Positions 1 to 9,696 of a stretch of 64,000 nt of DNA are shown piece after piece. Origin of the DNA: Cristatella mucedo (Eukaryota > Bryozoa > Phylactolaemata > Cristatellidae). The stretch is from NCBI GenBank assembly GCA_009760855.2, contig WPIO01000048.1, forward strand, positions 1,895,001-1,959,000, in the 5' to 3' direction. The notes beneath the pieces were generated by a model that searched no databases, was not told where the DNA came from, and saw only the letters and a list, made by a program, of their open reading frames with translations. Both the position numbers and the translations under genes were made by a program. Every line of letters begins with the position of its first letter. The stretch's first letter is position 1.

Positions 1-58
1 TCTCTCTCTCTCTCTTTCCCTCTCTCTTTCCTTTTCTCCCTCCCTCCTCTCTCTCTCA
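1..58. repeat. CT-rich simple repeat
   Basis: An almost pure pyrimidine (TC)n/CCT tract on the + strand at the window edge. No other structure seen. Confidence 0.9.
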
Positions 59-99
59 ATCTTTATCTTCAGTACTACGACGATTCGATTGGGTCGTGG

Positions 100-960
100 T
101 TAGACTCTTTAACTCCGACTGTCATGACGGCACGCGCCATGCGCTTTCTCCGGCGCCCGAGCGGCGAGCGAGATCTCCCAGCGATCGGCTGATGCGTGCG
201 CTCAGCTGCGACCCGATGGCAACCTGCAACACGCTCATCCGTCGACTCGAGGTTCGTGTAGCAGCGGCCGACGCAGGAGAACTGCATCAACCGGTCGTCC
301 GGCGAAGTCTAGATGCGCTAGTCACGAAATTGGGACTATTCTTCGAGCCCGCACTCACGCCCTCCTAGCTCGAGGGGTCGCAAGACTAACCACTAGGCAC
401 GAGCCTGCATCCAGAAGGGCGGCAAGACGGCGCTTCGGCAAGCCAACTACAGAGACGTAGCGAACCCGCCGTGCGCCCGTCCGGCGGCCTGAGGTATCGG
501 CGCTGCGCTGCTCGCGGTGGCACGCGACACGCACGGCAAAATATCTGCTGCGTTGCTGAGGCGCCATTTTCTTCAAGGCATCCGGCGGAAGCGCCTTCCA
601 GTTTTTCGCTTCGTACTTTCCTCCTCGCTCTTCTCCTTGACCGTCCATGTCCCTGGTCGTTGTTGTTGTTGCTCGAGACTCTAAACGTTGAAAACACACA
701 TTTTATAGCGCTCGAGAGAATCAGATTAGCGACGCGAAAAGTGATTATCCTTTTTCGCGTTGCCATGGACGAGCGGACAGCGAACGGCGCCGATGCATCG
801 GAGGAGATCGCCTCCGCGCGACATCGATTCCGCCTTCTTCTAAGCATCAAGACGCCTTAAAGCAGTGTTAGGTTGTTACACCGGCTAACCGACGACGATG
901 CGTCTGTCTCGCACAGCAGCGTACCAAGGATCGATGGTACTCGTCGGGCACCGGATTTTT
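100..960. other. CpG-rich stretch without a recognisable gene
   Basis: CG dinucleotides are dense compared with most of the window. Short open frames exist on both strands, including one starting at an ATG at 764 that runs to a stop at about 858, but none resembles a known protein. It could be a CpG-island-like promoter or first exon of an unseen neighbour. Confidence 0.35.
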
Positions 961-1034
961 TGTAGTTTTGAAGTACTACGCTACATCTAGATCTAGAGCT
1001 CCGAGTAGCAGCACGTCACATGGTAGGCAAACTG

Positions 1035-1195
1035 ATCATACATAAATATAATTCATTTAAATACCGCGCCAAGAGAACTTAACCCCTATTCACGCGCTTC
1101 ACATTTGCTTCGGAGCTTGAGCTCGCGACCTCAGCTAGACCTCGGTCGGGGTGAGCACCTTAACCACTGAACCAAACCAGCTTGGCTCGTACGAA
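1035..1195 (-). mobile_element. SINE-B copy (tRNA-derived head, L2-like tail)
   Basis: Read on the - strand it starts GCCAAGCTGGTTTGGTTCAG, has a B-box-like GAGGTCGCGAGCTCAAGCTC, then a tail with GTGAAGCGC and TTAAGTTCTC, ending TAAATGAATTATA. Same family as 28295-28432. Confidence 0.75.
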
Positions 1196-1608
1196 CTATC
1201 TACAAGAATGAGGACCAAAGCAGGACCGAGAAGACAATAACCATGTGCAGACTGCAGAGGCGTGTCGGGCAGATCGTCGAAGGCGTGCATCTTTAACGTC
1301 TAGCTCTTGAGATTTTTTATTTAGACAGAGCTACAAGGCAGCTAGACCAGCACATCGTCAGAGCGCAAAGTTCAGGGTCGGTTTCAAGAGGTTCAAGGGT
1401 CAATTTCAAAGAGCGGGCTATACCTATTTTCAAAGGAGGCGATAATATATTTAGATGCGCTACGTCGGAATTCTTTTAACACAGGTCCAATGGAGGCCTG
1501 GTCTAGATTGGCGTGCCTTACGCGAAGCTCAAATCGATGTGCTTTTTGCTGATCAGCTGCGCCTTGCATGCACACCGCTGGGTCCTAGCCAGCCAGACTC
1601 GTGGATCG

Positions 1609-1640
1609 GTTCGGCTAGACTGCTGGCAGTCTAGCCGAAC
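1609..1640. repeat. Perfect 15-bp hairpin
   Basis: Arms GTTCGGCTAGACTGC and GCAGTCTAGCCGAAC are separated by only 2 nt. No gene adjoins it and no poly-T follows. Confidence 0.85.
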
Positions 1641-2279
1641 GGTGCACGTCCCCTGCCAGTGCTCACCTGGAGGTGGCGGCATTCCGTAGGTGTCACGCCT
1701 CGAATGGAACCATCGAGGTGCTCCGGCTGCTTACGGGAGAGCAATGCATAGAAAGAAGCAAAATACCGAGTGCCGCACGCACCTGGTTCTACTACTTCCA
1801 CCCTACCTGCCCCCTCCCCGATGCTTCCCGAGTTAGGCTTCTTTTAAACGCCGCCCTATTTGCCAAGCTGCTGTGTCTGGATAACGTTAGATGCTCCGGT
1901 TAAAACCGCGCTTAGCAGATAAGACAGGAAACGCAAGTCCATAGGTGGCTTTTAAAGAGATCTCTCGCTCGCGGCTGTAGATGTTAGCCCCAGCCCTCTG
2001 TAGACGTTAGCCCCCCCCTCGATGACCACAATTCAAAATTTAGATCGAACGAGCATTCCGGTTGAGCCAGTCTCTTAAAGAGCGATTGGACAGCTGAAGT
2101 CGGAAGGAATTGGCAAGCCAGCAGCCTCTTTAGCAGACGATGTTGTTCGCACAGAAACTGCTAGTTTGACTAAACGGGTACTCGGACGCTTCCCACAACC
2201 AATCTGCAGAGTGCTGGTGGGCAGTCCATTTACCGCCCCCTCGCGAAGCGTATGATTCCAATCTAATTGCTAACATGCA

Positions 2280-2480
2280 ATAATCTTTATAATAAAAATA
2301 ACATATTTGTATAGCGCCCTCAGAGAACTGAATCTCTATGTGCTTTACGGATGCTGCATATAAAGCATTACCAAATGTTTAGTGGTAATATCCGCAAGTA
2401 GCAGGCATAGTGTAAGTATGTACATGCTAAGGAAGGTCAAATCACACAGACCGCCAAATTCTGTAATAAAAAGTTGCATT
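2280..2480 (-). mobile_element. L2-like LINE 3' tail (solo)
   Basis: On the - strand it shows the window-wide tail: AAGCAC followed by AGATTCAGTTCTCTGAGGGC, GCTATACAAATATG and an A/T-rich end. The RT is absent. Confidence 0.6.
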
Positions 2481-2654
2481 TCAAGCTTCTTTTTAATGTC
2501 GTCATGTCAAGAGAGGTTGTGACGTGCGTCGGTAGTTAAGTTTTCAATATTTGTTTAACAATACCCTTATTCAATATCCTTCTAACGTGTCCTTCTAACA
2601 ATGTTATGTTTGATGACATTGTAAATTTGACCAACAATCATCTAGTCATGCTTT

Positions 2655-2735
2655 TTTTACAGGATCTGTAAAGGCCTAGAAAGTGCTTCAGTGCTATGTT
2701 GACGCTATACAAATACATTATTATTGTTATTAACT
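2655..2735 (+). mobile_element. L2-like LINE or SINE 3' tail (solo)
   Basis: CTGTAAAGGCCTAGAAAGTG ... GCTATACAAATACATTATTA. Opposite orientation to the tail at 2280-2480. Confidence 0.6.
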
Positions 2736-2934
2736 TCGAAATTAGTTCAATTGGCCTTTTGGCGAGGCCTAATTGTCTACTGTGCATCTAAGAAGATTCC
2801 ATTCAAATGCTTCTACCTAGAACAAATTGTCAAGCTTACTTAACAACAGCACTACAAAGCAAGTACGCCGCCTTATCTAAACTGAGCCCCGAGAATGATG
2901 TAATGCCTTTGAAACGTCGTCAGTTGGAGATTTT

Positions 2935-3930
2935 CAGCAATGCCTTCAAGACTGCCACCACAGCTAGCCATCGCTTTTGATCCCTATGCATCTAAGATTA
3001 GGAACTGTCTACAACGGCTGCTTTCAAAAAATTGTGCTAGCTCCCAGGTTCTGTCTCGGCTAGATTATGGCAATTCCATTTTAGCTGGGCCACAGAAAAA
3101 ACCCACTAGGCCACTGCAGCTGGTGATGAATATGGCTGCAAGACTGGTTAGCAAATCGTAGAGGTTCAGCCATTTTTTTTCTTTCTGAAGGTGCTTCGAT
3201 AGCGTCTAGATGATCAAAGGATGCAGAGTCAAGTTCTTATGCTGACTCATAAGGCTCGCCGCGGCTTGGCTTCTACATATGTAACTGAACTGCTGGACCA
3301 GTTTCAGCGTCCTCAGATCCTGTATGGACAATAAATTAGCTGCTCCATTCCTATGCGTAGAGACTTTAGTGAAAGAAGCTTTTGCTCTGCAGGTCCATGA
3401 GAGGTGACCTCGCCTCCGCTATTCAAATGCAACGACATCCATTCTCCTACTGCTGACTGTGGCACATTCTTTGCAGCCGCTCCTGAGCTGCTCCTTCCAT
3501 TCTGCGTCACTTCCTCGACTGCCATCTTGATTCAACCGTGCTTTTCACTTTCTCTTTGTTGCGTGAGACGAAGTCTGTTGGCTACCGCTCGCAATCAAGT
3601 ATCGAATCGAATTAAGCTACTCAATTTGGCTCACAGCTCACTTGAATGGCACCAACCTATCCGACCTCCTCGCTCTTCCAGTTTGCTCTCGCACCATCAG
3701 CTCCTCAGCAGCTGGTCATCACGAGGTCGCTCGCCGTGGTAAATTTTAATCTTTTTGAATTCGGACCTTCCGCTCTTGTGAACCGAATTACCGGAGTTCG
3801 CTTTTGGCTGCGGTCCCAACCTGCGATGACCTTCTGTCATTTGAAGTCTCAGGATAAGACGAGTCTGTTCCGGTCAGCTCTCTGTTCGTCCCAGCGAACT
3901 TATCTATTTTTCCCGTGTGTTTGCCTGTAA
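2935..3930 (+). mobile_element. L2/CR1-like LINE 3' ORF relic
   Basis: Fragments with LSRLDYGNSILAG, PLQLVMNMAARLVSKS, then QSQVLMLTHKARRGLA and ELLDQFQRPQ match the C-terminal end of L2-clade RT proteins, with stops and frameshifts. Related to the 20170-22860 copy. Confidence 0.7.
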
Positions 3931-3939
3931 CACGATTCA

Positions 3940-4990
3940 GAGCATGTTACAAGCCGGAAGCAATATTACTCGGTGGCCATATGTGTCTTCAGGCTTGCAC
4001 TAGGATGCTGGGAGGCTAAACATCATACTTGTTTGCTCTTTCTTGCCCGATACCGTGCATGTAGCTAACGCTTCGGTTAGACCGATTCTCTTGCAGCGAG
4101 TTGCAAAGCGCTGGGTTATAAATAGAGCTCTCTCAGCGAGAAATAATGCAAAAAAAACAAGTATTATGTTTAGACCAGCAAGTAAAAGCACACAAGAGAA
4201 AATTCAGATCCGCCGCTAGTAGGACCCCTGTTAACTTAGCACTATGCAATGAGCATACAATCACAGGCAAGCAAGAAAAGTACCCAGGGAAAACAAGTTT
4301 ACTGGGGCGCAGGATATAACCGTATGACGATGCTTCCTTTACAGCACATGTAAAGCATCTAAAAATGCAACGTTATCTAAGGGCGCTTTGGAAATATAGT
4401 GCTGTTAATAGTATCCCCAACTTTCAGCGGCAGGGTATATACTGCTGGACTGCCAATCTGTTTTGTTTGTTTGCCGATCAGTTGACGTTCTCGTAGAAAT
4501 GAAAGGGGCCAAAAACCACTTTATCTGAGCCAAAATGTTAGATATTCGGAGGTAATAGTGGCTTTCCCGCTAATCAAAATTCGAAGGGTTTCATCGTAAA
4601 CCACACAGTCTCGTAATTGCGAGAATTGTGCAGTTATTACATACCGGGGTACCTGCAGCCTGTGTGGGCCGAGTTATGTGGTAGCCTGGCGCAGAGAATG
4701 GTTTATCGAAGCGCGGCCGTGCTTAACTAGATCAAAATATCAATTTCATTATAATGGAGCTCTATTTTCCTTCAGATAAATCTTCGAGTACAATTTGGAG
4801 CCTTCCGGTGGCCACGCGTAAGTAATCTGAGCAAGCACCTGATTAGCAGGGCTGCCGCGCTCAGCTGCATTGACACGAGTGTCGACGATTTTCTGTCAGC
4901 TAAATATCTCCAACTTTACAGTGTGCGTCACCGAGTGCAATGGTCGAGTGCCTTTTTTAAGGCCTTCGTTGAGTACGACACTCTGTTGTA
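3940..4990. other. Unassigned intergenic sequence
   Basis: Nothing recognisable except a degraded tail-like piece near 4350-4420 (ATGTAAAGCATCTAAAAATG). No supported gene. Confidence 0.4.
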
Positions 4991-6250
4991 GGACTGTAAG
5001 GATAATTTACATCCGCGCTGCCACTTGCGGCTCGCTACACTCGGCCAAGAGCATTTCCGCTGCCCGACTCTCGTCCAGCTCGGAGGCTTGCATCGCAGTA
5101 TAGTGAAGTGCGGGTGGCGCTGCGTCGCGCGCCACGGGCTTTGTTCGCTGACAGGCGACCGCTGGCCACGCAGGCCAGCGCCGGCGTGGCGCCTCAATCT
5201 TGTTCGCCAACCAGGGCGAGCAGTTGGCACCTGACGTTGGCGCGAAATCTTATAGAAAATTCCTGAATCACAATAGATATAAGCTCGGAAATAAAAATAC
5301 CAAATGTGAAAAATAGCACTGCTGTGACTTTTGCGGCGGAATCTTTTAGATCCCGAAGGTTGAAGGTGCAGCTACTCTGTGCGACGGAAGAGGTGCCCAC
5401 TCCCCGAGCACCTGGCGCAACGATGGAGCGCAATAATTCACCAACACCAGTTAAAACTTCTCTGAGTAATTTTTTTAAAGTTCAGTTATAAAATACCTCT
5501 CATCGCGGTCTCTTGTTCTGGCTACGTGCTAGTCGCTTGAATCGGACAATCGCTACACTTTCCAGTTTAAGGTTTAAGCTCGCAGCCTGTTCACCCGTCG
5601 CTCGCACAGCAACAGCGATAGCGACGACATGGAGCTTAAAAGAAGCCGAAATCTTAAGTGCAATAACCTAAGTTCAATCTAGACGCCGTACCTGCACGAG
5701 CGATAGCTTCGTTACCGACAGACACGGGTCTCCCGCCGAGTTACGGCAGCGCCATTACGTTGCTAGGTGAGCGGGACAAGGCACTGACGTCATCGTGACG
5801 TAGCAGGAATCGTTGTACCCTTCCGCGGGCCGGATGCTGCTGCGAGCTCGTGCGAGTGTCGGCTGCTTGTGCAGTTGCAGTACGTAGCGTTCTGCTTGCT
5901 GCTTAGGCTGCATTGGCCAAGTGCATTGGAATTTAAACAGCGAGCGTTTGATTCTGCGCCCGACCGACTGCGGCAGACAGCGCTCGCACTCGCCGGCCGG
6001 CCGGCAGCCTCGAGGCTGGGTCCGTCCGTCGGACGACTTCGCAACGCCCATCCTGTCTGCAAATCCGCTTCTTCGCAAGCACGACCTCAGTCCAGATGCA
6101 AACAATGACGATATTTCGCACGACCCGTCATGCACTCTATTTAATGTAACGACGACTAGCGATGCTCAATCAGGCTGCCCTCCTCCGCCGCCGCCGGCGG
6201 ATGACCTCGGCCGCTGCTGAAAGCTCGCAAACCATCAGCCACCATGCCCG
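4990..6250. other. CpG-richer intergenic stretch, no recognisable gene
   Basis: Locally raised GC and CpG (especially about 5000-5230 and 5800-6235), with several overlapping open frames on both strands of low-complexity composition. None resembles a known family, and no consistent exon chain was found. Confidence 0.3.
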
Positions 6251-7010
6251 CTTGCTGACGCCGATGTAAATCAGAAGGACTGGTGTGCACAGCCAAGAGA
6301 TGCAGTCGTAGACCCCGAGTCAGGTTTTATGGTTAGATTCGGAGACAAGCCGCAGGAAATTTACCACCATTAGCGAAGGGGTCGCCGCCGCTGGGCTGAT
6401 GCCGCACCCAGAAGAGCTGCGCTTTGTTGTGGCCACCCCAGCAGTCGCCCCAGGACTCTTCCCTAAGAAAAAAGATAATTCGTCCAACCTCCGATTACAA
6501 ATCTAGCGTTTCCGTAACTTAGAGTGGAGCGTGAGACGAGAGAACGTCTTGGTGCTACTGTAAGGTGTATGGAACGAAATTTCGCAGAGACGTCCGTTTG
6601 ATGCTGTCATCCAGGCGTAGAGGTGCTGCAAAAAGCGGCATTAAGACGGCCGGCGTCCTCAAGCAGCTGAATTTGATGTTCTGGCTTGCATTTTTTTTGC
6701 ATTGGATACTCGTATTGCTTGGCTTTTTATTTGGTTTTTTGCTAGCGATCACTGTGTCACTTGAACCCAGTCGCCGGTCACTTTCGCACTCTCTTCATAT
6801 GGCTTTTCATTAGTCCCAGCTTTACGAGCAAGGGGAGAAGCAGCATCTTTTTGCTGGCGTCGAGATGATGCCCTCGGACGCTGTCACTCCCAGGCATACA
6901 GTGCGATCGCTCTGGCTAGTCTTTCTTTCGGTAAGTAAGAGCATCAGCACGACCATCCGACAGACGTGCAGTGGGGCCGCTCTCAGCTTAGCGGCGATGG
7001 GAGCCCTTGC

Positions 7011-7177
7011 CTTAGTGGGTTCGACTAGGGCGCCTAGTACAGACCCAGCTCCTGACCCACCTAGCTCAGCTTAGAATAGAGCTTTATGCAGGCGATGCGG
7101 TTAGGAGATAGAGCGACTAATGTGCTTGTCTTAGCAGGTTCGACTAGGACACCTAGTACAGGCCCGGCTCCTGGTCT
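7011..7177. repeat. Two direct-repeat units at about 120-bp spacing
   Basis: About 46 bp starting TTAG(T/C)(G/A)GGTTCGACTAGG at 7011 and again at 7131, each followed by CCTAGTACAG-type sequence. A flanking GCAG(G/A)CGATGCGGT motif recurs at 7086 and 7379. Confidence 0.6.
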
Positions 7178-7269
7178 ACCCCCTAAAGTGCTGACCCTGT
7201 GCATGTCACCCCTAACCATATTATTCATTTCGTTTGTTTTTTCAAGCATGATTTTACTTACCATTCAAT

Positions 7270-7370
7270 TGCATTTCACTTTACAGCAAATGTAAAGCGC
7301 CTAGAGAGAGAGATTAAGTTCTCTGAGGGCGCTTTATCAAGTGAATTATTATTATTATTATTATTAATGA
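7270..7370 (+). mobile_element. L2-like LINE 3' tail (solo)
   Basis: AAATGTAAAGCGCCTAGAGA ... TTCTCTGAGGGCGCTTTATC ... AAGTGAATT and (ATT)n. A well-preserved copy of the common tail. Confidence 0.75.
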
Positions 7371-7669
7371 AGCCTGGTGCAGACGATGCGGTCAGGATGT
7401 GCACCGACTAATATGCTGAAGTAGAAATAGCAGCTGCGCGCGAGGTCAGGAGTTTAGAGGAGAGAGAATATAATGGGACGACTGACAGAGCTCGGGGCTG
7501 CAGCTTGATAGTCGATGCCTACACTTACGGCTGCACACACTTGTTTGTAAACTCTGGGGCCAATGCCGACGCAAGGAAGGTAAGATCAATGCCGTCTGCA
7601 TACAATCTAAAAGCCATCCCAATTCAACGCTTATATTCAAACCGAAATACCGAGTCTCACCTTTCTGGG

Positions 7670-8155
7670 TGGGGGACTTAAAGCTCTGAATCAAGCCGAC
7701 GATACTTTAAAGTACTTACAACAAAGATTTCCTTAAATTAGTTAGGCGAAGTTAAAAGCTGACAATTTTGTTGGTACACACAGTTTACATAAAAAATTAC
7801 GGTTAGAGCTGCAGGCATGGAATGGATTTAAGTCTGTGGTAGAAAACTTTTCGGCAGTCAGAAATCTGCTGACTACGTACGAATTGTTGAGTACATGATT
7901 CGACGCTACATGGCACTGGGCAGCAAAATGAGTGTTATGATACATTTTCTAAACTCTCACCTCGACTATTTCCGATCAAATTTAGGAGCATTAAGGGAGG
8001 AACAGGATGAGAGGTTCCATCAGGACATATGTAAAATGGAGCGTAGATATCAAGGCCACTGGAGTGTTAGAATGACGGCCGATTACTCTTGGCGAATGAT
8101 GTGCCACAATCTAGCTGCAGAGCACAGCAGACGGTCGAGGACGAGGCAGTTTTGA
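7670..8155 (+). pseudogene. Broken copy of a multicopy invertebrate protein family (C-terminal part)
   Basis: Pieces in two frames read LNQADDTLKYLQQRFP (stop) ... AKLKADNFVG ... ELQAWNGFKSVVENF and then, after a frame change, GSKMSVMIHFLNSHLDYF, NLGALREEQDERFHQDI and MERRYQGHWSVRMTADYSW, ending TGA at 8155. I recognise the HFLHSHLDYFPxNLG...GERFHQDI...RYQG pattern as a repeated, transposon-associated family common in arthropods and other invertebrates; its function is not known to me. Stops upstream and the frame change show decay. An AATAAA at 8267-8272 could be its old polyadenylation signal. Confidence 0.7.
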
Positions 8156-8589
8156 CAGCATCCGACTACACGAAGGAAGACTTGTGTTTAAATTGCACAT
8201 AAGCTAGATGGTATTTCATTCAGATGATTGTAAAGACTCAATGCATTGCATGTGAAAGTATTGTAAAATAAAAATGCACGTTCTTAAAAATCTGACGTGC
8301 TGGGTTGAAGCAAGTTATAGCTTTCGGAAGAGCATCCACAAATTTACTTGAATTAGATTAGAAAAACAATAGACAATAGTTTTCATCGGCAGGCCAGTGC
8401 AACAAATGGGTCTAAACAGTGAGCCGGGTCGATTTCTCTGTAGGGAGCAAGACTGTCAAGTGGGAGCTACTAGTGGACCGCTTTCGGCAGGTGCTAACAC
8501 CACTAAACAAATCAAATTGGGCAAGAATTAACTAGTCTCAGCTCTAGATCAATCTCTCTCAACTCCCTAGCTGCACGTATTGCTGATAT

Positions 8590-9085
8590 TTGCACTTGAA
8601 TGGCAGAACAATTTCTCGAATTGAATGAAGATTAAGAACTTAACTTACTAGTCTTGAGCAAATCAAGTGTGACTCGGAAACTGAAACCTTAACGCTCAAA
8701 GTCGAATCTGCAAACATATCTTCTGTAGCATGTGTACTAAACCTAGTTGTCCTGTTCCAAAGTGACCTGTCACTAGACGACCAGATCCACTACTACACTT
8801 TGATCTTACAGTCGTGATGGCACACTAGCTAAAGCGGTTGCTTTCACGACCTCTTTCCGAGGTCGTGGGTTCGATTCCTGCGGTGGGCGATCCTTTATCG
8901 CCACTGCAAGCGGTGGCGATACCCGTAAAGGCTCTTCTGTCGCTATACAAAAAGAGGCTGCTTAATCAGCTAGGATTTATTTATTTACAGTCGTCTTACT
9001 TATTTTCAACTATGTAACATTGCAAAAATTCGGGCCCGCTTAGAGAGGGATACATATAAATCGAGATTCAAAAGCGTCATTAATA
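8590..9085 (+). mobile_element. L2-like LINE fragment interrupted by a SINE
   Basis: 8590-8815 and 8995-9085 together match the segment of the LINE at about 31980-32220 (AAATCAAGTGTGACTCGGAA, CCTGTTCCAAAGTGACCTGT, then CATTGCAAAAATTCGGGCCC). The 169-bp gap is a SINE-A copy. Confidence 0.75.
8816..8984 (+). mobile_element. SINE-A copy (tRNA-derived) with target-site duplication
   Basis: Head GATGGCACACTAGCTAAAGC (A-box-like), B box GGTTCGATTCC at about 8869, body CCGTAAAGGCTCTTCTGTCG, (TTTA)n end. TTACAGTCGT flanks it at 8806-8815 and 8985-8994. Confidence 0.85.
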
Positions 9086-9119
9086 TAACGTCATAAGAGC
9101 CTGATCTGGTATCCGCTAG

Positions 9120-9212
9120 CTTGCAGCAAGCATCAGGGGATTGTGAGCTGCAGGGCTCGAATCCACAACCGGGGTTACGAAGCGCCAGCACCGTAACGTA
9201 GGACATCGAAGA
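9120..9212 (-). mobile_element. Possible tRNA-like SINE head
   Basis: On the - strand, GGTGCTGGCGCTTCGTAACC and a B-box-like GGATTCGAGCCC. No clear tail, so a degraded third SINE type or a chance match. Confidence 0.35.
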
Positions 9213-9548
9213 CTGCCTACCTTACCCTTCGATCGGAAAAAATTAACACTGTTATGGTCACATGTAAATGCATGCGGCCATAATATTAAATATAAAATAT
9301 ACGATACTTAGACTGATAGGGTTCACTCGTAACAGCTGCACCAACTAGACCACTGAGACGCACACGAGCTTGATCATGACCGGACGCGAAGTGCTGGCTG
9401 GAATCGCTGCGTCTTTTAGTAATAGATTTGGTCTTCCAAAGATGTTAAAGCAAACAATTTTTTATTAACAAAAATAAATTTCTGATCTAATTTTTAGTTA
9501 TGCATAATTATAGATTACTTTTTCTGCGTCGAAGGTGGGATAGCGGTA

Positions 9549-9606
9549 GCCAATGGTACGCAGCGCTCATTGGAAACCTCTAGTACGTAGTTTTACCGCC
9601 ATTTTG
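9549..9606 (+). promoter_or_regulatory. DEK proximal promoter motifs (CCAAT boxes, YY1-like site)
   Basis: A CCAAT box at 9550-9554, an inverted one (ATTGG) at 9569-9573, and CCGCCATTTT at 9597-9606, the reverse complement of a YY1-type AAAATGGCGG element. They lie 50-105 bp upstream of the DEK ATG at 9655. Motif names come from established knowledge; promoter activity is inferred. Confidence 0.45.
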
Positions 9607-9654
9607 AACATCTACGGTACGCGGTGTGACCGGCTAGCGAGCAAGAAGTGCAAC

Positions 9655-9696
9655 ATGAGCGAACCTGAGAAGAAACCTGACGGGGATGTCGTGCAG
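9655..9696 (+). CDS. DEK: DEK exon 1 (start codon exon)
   Basis: Encodes MSEPEKKPDGDVVQ and ends at CAG|GTACGT in phase 0, matching the phase-0 start of exon 2. The ATG at 9655 is preceded by CAAC. The frame is open further upstream, to an ATG at 9553, but that extension is not DEK-like. The short acidic start is typical of DEK. Joined over a 4.66-kb intron by phase and position only. Confidence 0.68.

Noticed and set aside
764..858. Short open frame starting MDERTANGADASEE as a first exon
   Set aside because: No recognisable family and no convincing donor or downstream exon chain.
8816..8890. Functional tRNA gene
   Set aside because: The A/B-box part is followed by a SINE body and (TTTA)n, repeats at 36355 and 41580, and does not fold into a convincing intact tRNA.
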